The position numbers and the translations under genes are program-made. 6,270 nucleotides of DNA. It comes from Treponema sp. Lineage in GTDB: Bacteria; Spirochaetota; Spirochaetia; Treponematales; Breznakiellaceae. This document shows, piece after piece, positions 5,874 through 6,270 of this stretch. Every line of letters begins with the position of its first letter. The stretch's first letter is position 1. The stretch is from NCBI GenBank assembly GCA_031283505.1, contig JAITBO010000106.1, positions 1-6,270 of the forward strand. The letters are read 5' to 3'. The notes below the pieces were generated by a model that was given only the letters and a program-made list of their open reading frames with translations, was not told the DNA's origin and ran no database searches.

Positions 5874-5905
5874 ACCGCCGTGTACCGAACGGTAGGCACG
5901 GTGGT
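5874..5905 (+). ncRNA. Group II intron domain V
   Basis: ACCGCCGTG (5874-5882) pairs fully with CACGGTGGT (5897-5905, one G-T pair). On top is TACC (5883-5886), a GAAC tetraloop and GGTA (5891-5894). A 2-nt GG bulge (5895-5896) sits on the 3' side, exactly where domain V has its bulge. The lower stem holds a CGC triad (5876-5878), the metal-binding triad type of many bacterial introns. The fold is intact although the protein is dead. Confidence 0.8.
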
Positions 5906-5925
5906 GGAGGAAACGAAGTTTCCAC

Positions 5926-5966
5926 GAGGACGGCTACTCAATTAACGGGTAGCCTCCTACTCCATT
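5926..5966 (+). ncRNA. Group II intron domain VI with bulged branch-point A, and 3' end
   Basis: GGCTACTC (5932-5939) pairs with GGGTAGCC (5947-5954) around an AATTAAC loop. The lower stem GAGGA (5926-5930) pairs with TCCT (5955-5958) and C5960, leaving A5959 unpaired on the 3' side, the position of the lariat branch point. The intron end is then expected 7-8 nt later, at about 5966. Confidence 0.65.
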
Positions 5967-6035
5967 GGGTAGGCTGTTCAAACTTTCCGAATTGTTCAAT
6001 CTACAGGAGAAGTTGCGGCAGGAAGCGGCGAGGCA

Positions 6036-6075
6036 CGTTTTTTGAACTTTTTAAAAAAAACCTTGTTTTTTTATT
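6036..6075. repeat. 40-nt AT-rich direct repeat, copy B
   Basis: Partner of 5002-5041 in the same orientation, 1034 bases apart, 34 of 40 identical, with the perfect CCTTGTTTTTTTATT at 6061-6075. The A run (6053-6060) and T run (6066-6072) around CCTTG could pair as a weak AT hairpin. It lies about 70 bases beyond the predicted intron end. Confidence 0.6.
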
Positions 6076-6096
6076 TTCCATGTGCCAGGTTTAAAA

Positions 6097-6148
6097 CCAC
6101 CGTCTTTAGGCGGTCAGCTTTTAGCTTGGATAATGTACCAATTATCCA
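6097..6148. repeat. Three adjacent hairpins, IS200/IS605-end-like
   Basis: ACCGTC-TTTA-GGCGGT (6099-6114), then AGCT-TTT-AGCT (6116-6126), then TGGATAAT-GTACCA-ATTATCCA (6127-6148, eight perfect pairs). The first, CCGTC-TTTA-GGCGG, resembles the subterminal hairpins recognised by the single-strand transposases of IS200/IS605 elements. No tnpA or tnpB sequence is visible nearby. If the hairpin is a right end, the element would lie to the right on the minus strand, beyond the window. Confidence 0.35.
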
Positions 6149-6270
6149 GAAGAAAGCGCTGAGGCTAAGATGGGATGAATTGCCGAGGCTGAAGAAAAAC
6201 TATCGGAGAGAACATATACGAGAGTAGGAAGATATATTTGAGAGAGAGGGTAGGGAAGACAGTACAAAAA

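Larger units (their letters stand above)
5046..5966 (+). mobile_element. Degenerate, 5'-truncated group II intron
   Basis: The element consists of a broken intron-encoded reverse transcriptase/maturase (about 5046-5873) followed by recognisable ribozyme domains V and VI (5874-5966). Domains I-III, roughly the 5' half of the RNA, should lie upstream of the coding part but are absent: coding similarity begins at about 5046 and is preceded by an unrelated AT-rich repeat. Loss of the 5' end fits incomplete reverse transcription at insertion, or later deletion. Without domain I and an intact protein it can neither splice nor move by itself. The right boundary is estimated from domain VI geometry (bulged A5959 plus 7 nt). 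Confidence 0.85.
5967..6270. other. Gene-free right flank with repeats and hairpins
   Basis: About 300 bases with no convincing gene on either strand. Open frames in it have no recognisable protein pattern, and the longest (6042-6227) runs through homopolymers and hairpins. It contains repeat copy B and three consecutive hairpins. The last 120 bases are purine-rich on the plus strand and may lead into something outside the window. Confidence 0.6.

Noticed and set aside
4900..6075. CRISPR array
   Set aside because: Only two copies of the 40-nt repeat, about 1 kb apart, and no regularly spaced repeats anywhere in the window.
5870..6094. 74-codon open frame after the maturase
   Set aside because: It covers domains V and VI of the intron RNA and AT repeats; the sequence is explained by RNA structure.
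6042..6227. 61-codon open frame at the right end
   Set aside because: It starts in a homopolymer repeat and runs through three hairpins; no family pattern.

Overview
The window looks like a chromosomal stretch of a diderm bacterium. A termite-gut-type Treponema or related spirochaete would fit the style of the small XRE regulator, the peptide-type ABC operon without ATPases and the repeat-filled intergenic DNA. That assignment is an inference from general look only; no marker gene is present.

Layout. (1) Bases 1-759, minus strand: the 5' two thirds or so of an SLBB-domain polysaccharide export gene that runs off the left edge, preceded by an overlapping 58-codon small gene. (2) Bases 760-889: a divergent promoter region with a near-consensus minus-strand promoter whose -10 box lies inside a perfect 16-bp palindrome. 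(3) Bases 890-1225, plus strand: a small XRE-family repressor-like gene, ended by a hairpin/T-tract terminator. (4) Bases 1319-4643, minus strand: a three-gene ABC importer operon in the order dppB-like permease, dppC-like permease, family-5 substrate-binding protein. No ATPase gene is present on either side. (5) Bases 4644-5045: a gene-free stretch packed with short inverted repeats, including a REP-like GGGGTCAGACCCC motif. (6) Bases 5046-5966, plus strand: a decayed group II intron. It is 5'-truncated, its reverse transcriptase/maturase is broken into four reading-frame segments, and both catalytic aspartate motifs are lost, but the catalytic RNA domain V and a domain VI with a bulged A are still recognisable. 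(7) Bases 5967-6270: gene-free DNA with a second copy of a 40-nt repeat that also sits just upstream of the intron relic, then three consecutive hairpins, the first resembling an IS200/IS605-type end.

How the parts work together. The left block reads as a regulated surface-polysaccharide locus: XRE regulator, divergent operator-like palindromes, small protein and exporter. The small protein's body aligns without gaps to the tail of the XRE protein, which suggests a partner or anti-regulator role. The middle block is a peptide (or similar solute) importer that must borrow ATPases encoded elsewhere. The right block is a graveyard of mobile DNA. I see no CRISPR array, tRNA or rRNA. The most novel-looking items are the regulator/small-protein pair and the truncated intron with its flanking repeat; neither is proven to be a new system.
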